Of a stretch of DNA of 64,000 bases, positions 59,359 through 64,000 are shown piece after piece; the first letter of the stretch is position 1, and the number at the start of each line of letters is the position of its first letter. The DNA comes from Paracamarosporium sp. OC-R06-R3 (lineage: Eukaryota > Ascomycota > Dothideomycetes > Pleosporales > Didymosphaeriaceae). The DNA lies in contig JACVRA010000109.1 of NCBI GenBank assembly GCA_019828545.1, positions 372,001 through 436,000 of the forward strand, written 5' to 3'. Made by a program: the position numbers and the translations under genes. The notes beneath the pieces are model-generated. The model did no database searches, was not told the origin of the DNA, and saw only the letters and a list, made by a program, of their open reading frames with translations.

Positions 59359-59631
59359 ACTGCAGCACGACAACCAAACTCTCAATCCAGTTGATGGAAA
59401 ATCCCCCCGTATATCATGTTCAAGCGAATGAAGCGACGAGCTCAGACTACCAGGCGGCGATGCGACGAACAACGGGCTGTTCTTAAACAGCAGAAACATC
59501 TTCGAGACTTTGCATCAGCCATCTATCCAGACATAGAAAAAGCTCAAAGCTAACACTCACCGTTATCAACGTTCGAGGAGCTCACCCCTACTTCATGTCA
59601 TGAACCCACGTACCCTAGATATGGGCATGGC

Positions 59632-61315
59632 GAGTTTGTGCATCCTAATATCAAGATTGAGATTCCGGTGCCCATGGGCAGTTCCAATCACCACCCTGCG
59701 GAGGGAAGGACCTCAAAGTATCGGCGGCACGATGAGCTAATCCACCCTAGGCTTGCAATGATCTTGAGTTTGTGGATATTGGTATCAAGATTGAATTTCC
59801 TGGCCCAGTGGGCAGCTCAAGTTGCCACCCTACTTGGTGGGACTGGGCGTCGGGCGTTGGTCGCACAACCAGCAAAGCGACATTGAGATTGTACACTGAT
59901 CTCGAGCTTGCGGATTCTATTGTCGAGGTTGAAGTTCCGGTAACGACTGAAGCCGTCCTAGAGAAGCATGTACTTCTTGCTAGTGCTAATTGCAGAGTTG
60001 CAATCAAGCCACGACGGACATTTGTGCGGGTGTCCTTCATAGCGGTGTGGCATCCACCACGGGTATGTCTTCTAGGCGTCTATGCCTTGACCGATGCCCT
60101 CACGGAAGTTCCGAGTTCAAAAGCATCTTAGGATTTCTTGTATCGTCAAGGTGGCCTCTAAGCGAAGTTCAACTAGACTCTGGCAACGAAAGCGGAACGC
60201 CGCCCAAAAACCTTCGGATAGTCGCAGTCTTAGACTTTGCTTTGGGAAATCGTGTTCGATTTCGATATAAACCGACCTTTATCACTGTTCTGGCAGGTCC
60301 TTCAACGTTACGGGGCACCTGTAGCCGGTATGCTTGTCGTTCTGTTTACACCGGGATATCGAGGATGTCTGTCCACATTATGGCCGCGGCCGGCAAGCTT
60401 GCTACGCCGCTCAATGCGAGTTACCTATGACACATGTCAGCACTGTATGCTCAAGCACCGTGGCAGCGAAGGCAGAGGCCGTAGCGAGATTCGCGTTGTG
60501 TCGGAGCGCGGCGTGTTGGCGCTTGAGCGCCCCGGGGTCACCCTCAAGGCTTTGTCACGGGCCTCCACGCCTGCCTTCTACCTTCGTCATGGAGCTCCAC
60601 GCCTGCCCCCAATGGCGCTGCGGCGTCCTAAAGGGCCAATGGATTTCGGAGAAGCTTCAGCAGCATTCTCGCGCCCACGAAATCAAGTTGAGAAGGGAAA
60701 GCCTGCAAGCCGAAATAGATAGATTTGTCAGAAGCAGAAGAAAAGCAGTGGCGACGCTCAGAAGTTAACCCAGTAGAGGATTAATCGAGCGAAGCTCAAG
60801 CAACTTATTCATCTGGAAAGGAAGGACTGCAAGTCGAGATGGATAGATTGCGAGCACTGTTAGAAGCAAAAGACAAGCAATTACGACGCTCAGAAGTTAA
60901 TCCAGCGGGGGATTCGAAGACGATTGCAGAAGTTCGCGCCGTGGATACTAACCAACTCCCATCTCCGTTTATAACACCCGTTGATTATTGGTAGCCAGCC
61001 TTGCAGGCAATGGCTCATTCAAAGAGCGTCGTATTAATCAGACTGAAAGTGCTTTAAGAGAGGTCGAAAAGATTGCGGAGCATAAGACCTGTCAACTAGA
61101 AACACACAAGAGAGTGCGCCATGGATCGGTATAGAGTGACAGCTGTGGTGGAAAGTGTTGAGGGAGAGGGGAAGTGCCGAGTTGAGTCAAAGAATCTCAA
61201 AACACCTCGAAGCCGCCATTCACCTGCCGCCAAATTAGGACCCAACAAGCTTGAGCTGCTCCAAAATGAGCTCAATTTCAGTTATCCCAAACCCTTTGGT
61301 CTTGCTAGCACGTAG
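59632..61315 (+). pseudogene. Decayed repeat-containing gene, unknown function
   Basis: Protein-like fragments on the forward strand, broken by stops and frame changes. Two related 66-nt units (59632-59697, 59766-59831) encode EFVHPNIKIEIPVPMGSS and EFVDIGIKIEFPGPVGSS but lie 134 nt apart, hence in different frames. The second continues for about 100 codons to 60131. Further on, two diverged units (about 60695-60773 and 60813-60905) contain the core SLQAEIDR / GLQVEMDRLRALLEAKDKQL, coiled-coil-like, and 61010-61110 carries KERRINQTESALREVEKIAE. The pieces may belong to one large coiled-coil gene that has degenerated, but this cannot be shown from the window. I recognise no family. Confidence 0.4.
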
Positions 61316-64000
61316 ACTTCTGTGGAAGCGTTGTCGCCACTTGCTTGTCAGATTGACAGCAAGAACAATTCCTGTTGCATAGACGAGGGGACACAATCGC
61401 ACTACACTACAACTTGTTTAGTGTATGGGGAGGCGCTCGAGCTCAATCAGCTAAAGTGAGAAAAGCCACGCGTGCCATCCCAATTGGAGGTCCATCATTA
61501 TAAAACACCAGGATCAGAGGCACCGTGAGGCATGTACAAAGGTGTTGAGAATGACGCAACGAGGGCCGGAAAAGCCGGCAGTACTTTCCAAAAGAGCCTG
61601 CGTGCGTTTGTTGTACCGTATCTCAAGAGGCGCACACCAATTTCGAGGAATCATAAACCGAGTCAGCCTGAGACCTCTTTCAAGTATAATGGCGGTGTAT
61701 ATTCGGTCTACTACAACGTAACATGCTGGGACTCAGCTTGGCTTTCGGAACGATCGTGCTATGCTTCATGTATAATACTTAGTACATCCGCCGCGTTGCT
61801 GTATGTGCTAACATGCGCTGCTGGCTATTATCATATCATGGATAGTCCTGAAAAGGCATATTCTAGTGGCCAGTATCCTGCTGAAGCTCTCAAAACTTCC
61901 AGAATGCATGAAGAATAACTTTCCCTGAAATCAACCTTCATCTGTTGTCAGTCACGGGTCAATTCTACAAGTGCGGTACATGCCGCGACAGCGACACAGC
62001 ATCAGTTCTCACTAGTGCTCATTTGGTGCACTTATGGCCATATCTCTGTGTAGCACCTTCGGGAAGGTGGCAGCTGCAAATGCTCAACCAGGACAGTATG
62101 GAGCGGTCACGTAAACAAGTGAAAGGCAACTGCTTCCCCGCCTCGCTCCCTCGGCTCACTCAACCACACCAACCACGATCTCCAACCTTTTTCGAGTATA
62201 TATATTATACAATTGAGGCCTAATATCACCAGAGGTTCGAGGCCCGCGGTACGTGGAGGATTGGGTAAGCTTCGGCGGGTTTAGAGGTAGGCGCCTGCAT
62301 CCTTGAATATCGGAAAACCTTAGTGTTTGCGTTCCACCCTGATGGCAAGGGGTGGTTAGCTTTTTGTCGGGGGTTCGAATCCGGCAGTGGACGTTTCTAG
62401 GTGGTGTTGTTTCTTCGGCTGTAGGACAGGACAGGTCTTCGCACGTGCGGGAGGTTGTGATAGGAGTCCGGCTCGTCAAGCACACGTTCTAACGCAGGTC
62501 TTTTTAACGCCGTTGCAGAGGGCAGCATACCGAGTCTATATGTTTCGATTAGCAGGTGCCTATCTCCCAGGGAGCTCGAGACGCGAGCAGCATGCTGAAG
62601 TTGTGAACGCGTGCACGCCACGATCAGCATCGCTGAGTATGCTCCTTCCAATTTTATGCCTTGGACGCCGCTCTAGACCACCATAACAAACTGCAGCGCT
62701 TAGGTCCTGGTTTCTAATGAGCCACGTTGTTTTCGCGCAGGGTGGCTTTTCGCGCAGGGTGGCACTCTATGCAAACGCTGGCTCGACGGTGAGTTTTGTG
62801 CGGTCCATCAACCCTGAGATATGCTCTGCTCTGCTAAGGCTCTTATTCCGCTTTGATACCCTTATTCACGAGCATTCCCAGGTGTGCGTCGACACAGCAT
62901 GATAGCCATCCAACGGCCAATCGCGAACAAAAGGTGATAACGACGATTGAAAGGAGGTACAGGATCAATGTCGGCGGGACGTGAAGCAAAGTTGTTCTCA
63001 GTAGATCTTCGTACGAGAGCGGGATATTGTGCATTCGGGGAGTAGGTGTAGCTCCAAGAAAGCCAATCCAAAGTCGCAGACATGACCAAAGCTCATCTTA
63101 ATCGACAGGTGCACGTCCTTGGTACGAAATCTCTCAAAGAAAGTGGGCTTCAATTTTTGCGCACGAAGGAGCCAGGTACGAACATACTTATTTTCGAGGC
63201 ACGGGTACCTCGGAGATATTGAGCGTTCTGGTGGGGTCGAAGAGCACACAGCGCAACTCTTGGTAAGTTCGTTGTCCTTTGTACTTGTATTGGGATGCCT
63301 TAATTGTCTAGGCGATGTGAGAGCGCTCCAACAGCTCTTGGTGGATTTGGTCCGTGTGCAGCAAGGCTATCGTGGGATAACAAAGCTATCAAGAGTGGGC
63401 CACGACCAGGGCCGAGACTTTCCTATTGGTGCAACAGATCACTGAAAACTCAGGATGCATTGACATGATCTGATCAAGGAAAGGCCTTGATCCTTGCTCC
63501 TGAGTTCCACTTCAAGATCTTGTACAGGGCGGCAAGATCGGTGGGACTATTGATTATTTCTATTGGTGGAGAAAATTCACGTGATGATAAGTCTCCCCAT
63601 GGTCCCATTCAAAATTGGCCGCCACAGCGGTACTCCTACGCTTATTGTATCATACTGCACCACACACGACCCGCGAGATTGGAATTCCCTTGAAATTTCC
63701 ACTCAGACTGACCGTACTTGGCCGTGTCTTCTGGCCACGATAGCAGGAGCATTACCGCTTTACCGAATGAGAAATGACCGTGAATAAGGCTGTCATGACT
63801 TCGAGAATCATTGCAGTATGGTGCTGCGCTTGGAAAACTGCACGGCAGCATGACGTCCGGAGGGCTGGATCGAACGCCGGGCCGCAGACTGAGTTTTGTG
63901 TCAATGTTTCAGGTTCAGCCACAGTCGTCCGTGGTTTGGCTAAGTGCATCTCGAACTCTCGGAGTTCTAGGCACATGCATCCAAGCGAGTTCCATGGACC
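61316..64000. other. Gene-poor stretch at window end
   Basis: No gene supported. Frames such as 61532-61918 and 62387-62686 forward lack domains. A GGTTCGAATCC sequence near 62371 matches a Pol III B box, but no cloverleaf can be folded around it. The window ends in non-coding or unrecognised DNA. Confidence 0.45.
62730..62763 (+). repeat. 17-nt exact tandem duplication
   Basis: Unit ttttcgcgcagggtggc at 62730-62746 and again at 62747-62763. Confidence 0.9.

Noticed and set aside
62366..62392. Possible tRNA (GGTTCGAATCC B box)
   Set aside because: The T-stem pairs poorly and no acceptor stem, D-arm or A box can be placed at the right distance; at most a relic of a Pol III element.

Overview
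The window is nuclear DNA of a filamentous ascomycete. Coding regions are cut by many short introns (mostly 48-120 nt) with GTRNGT-type donors, CTGAC or CTAAC branch sites and CAG/TAG acceptors. The gene content (two HET-domain proteins, an AA9 polysaccharide monooxygenase, a WSC-glyoxal-oxidase fusion, a Zn2Cys6 regulator, small secreted cysteine-containing proteins) fits Pezizomycotina, and I infer a plant-associated or saprotrophic Dothideomycete, probably Pleosporales. I saw no bacterial, organellar or rRNA sequence, no CRISPR array and no intact transposon. All exon-intron structures below were worked out by hand from splice signals, reading-frame continuity and family resemblance; each coding total was checked to be a multiple of three.

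Layout. 1-6.2 kb: POB3 (FACT complex) and a Zn2Cys6 transcription factor, both forward. 6.2-11.3 kb: gene-poor, with one decayed gene at 9.0-10.1 kb. 11.3-18.7 kb, all reverse: a lysine-rich coiled-coil protein, an F-box protein, an MFS transporter and a cytochrome P450. 18.7-22.7 kb: gene-poor, holding a small secreted cysteine-rich gene with an in-frame stop in its signal-peptide exon. 22.7-30.5 kb: secreted AA9 LPMO, WD40 protein JIP5, a small secreted protein, a HET protein and a second secreted protein. 32-41.4 kb: the housekeeping core, with folylpolyglutamate synthase, a second HET protein, GPI mannosyltransferase 1 (PIG-M), a TRAX/translin-family protein sharing a 253-bp promoter with PIG-M, and a PIN-like protein with an RGG tail. 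43.2-55.6 kb: cell-wall and extracellular carbohydrate block, with a 12-exon family-2 glycosyltransferase head-to-head with a membrane-anchored GH16 glucanase, then a 1189-residue protein with four WSC domains and an AA5 copper-radical oxidase. 55.6-64 kb: apparent gene desert with decayed coding fragments and short tandem duplications.

Functionally the window mixes conserved nuclear and RNA genes (POB3, JIP5, TRAX, PIN-RGG), ER/GPI and folate metabolism (PIG-M, FPGS), and an accessory set for the cell wall and outside world (AA9, GT2, GH16, WSC-AA5, small secreted proteins, P450, MFS, HET). The most unusual points are the POB3 start codon split by an intron, the in-frame TGA in an otherwise well-formed small secreted protein, a run of five tiny exons over the membrane segments of the GT2 gene, an 18-nt exon in the TRAX gene, and two in-frame starts in FPGS suggesting mitochondrial and cytosolic forms. 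No clearly undescribed multi-gene system was recognised.
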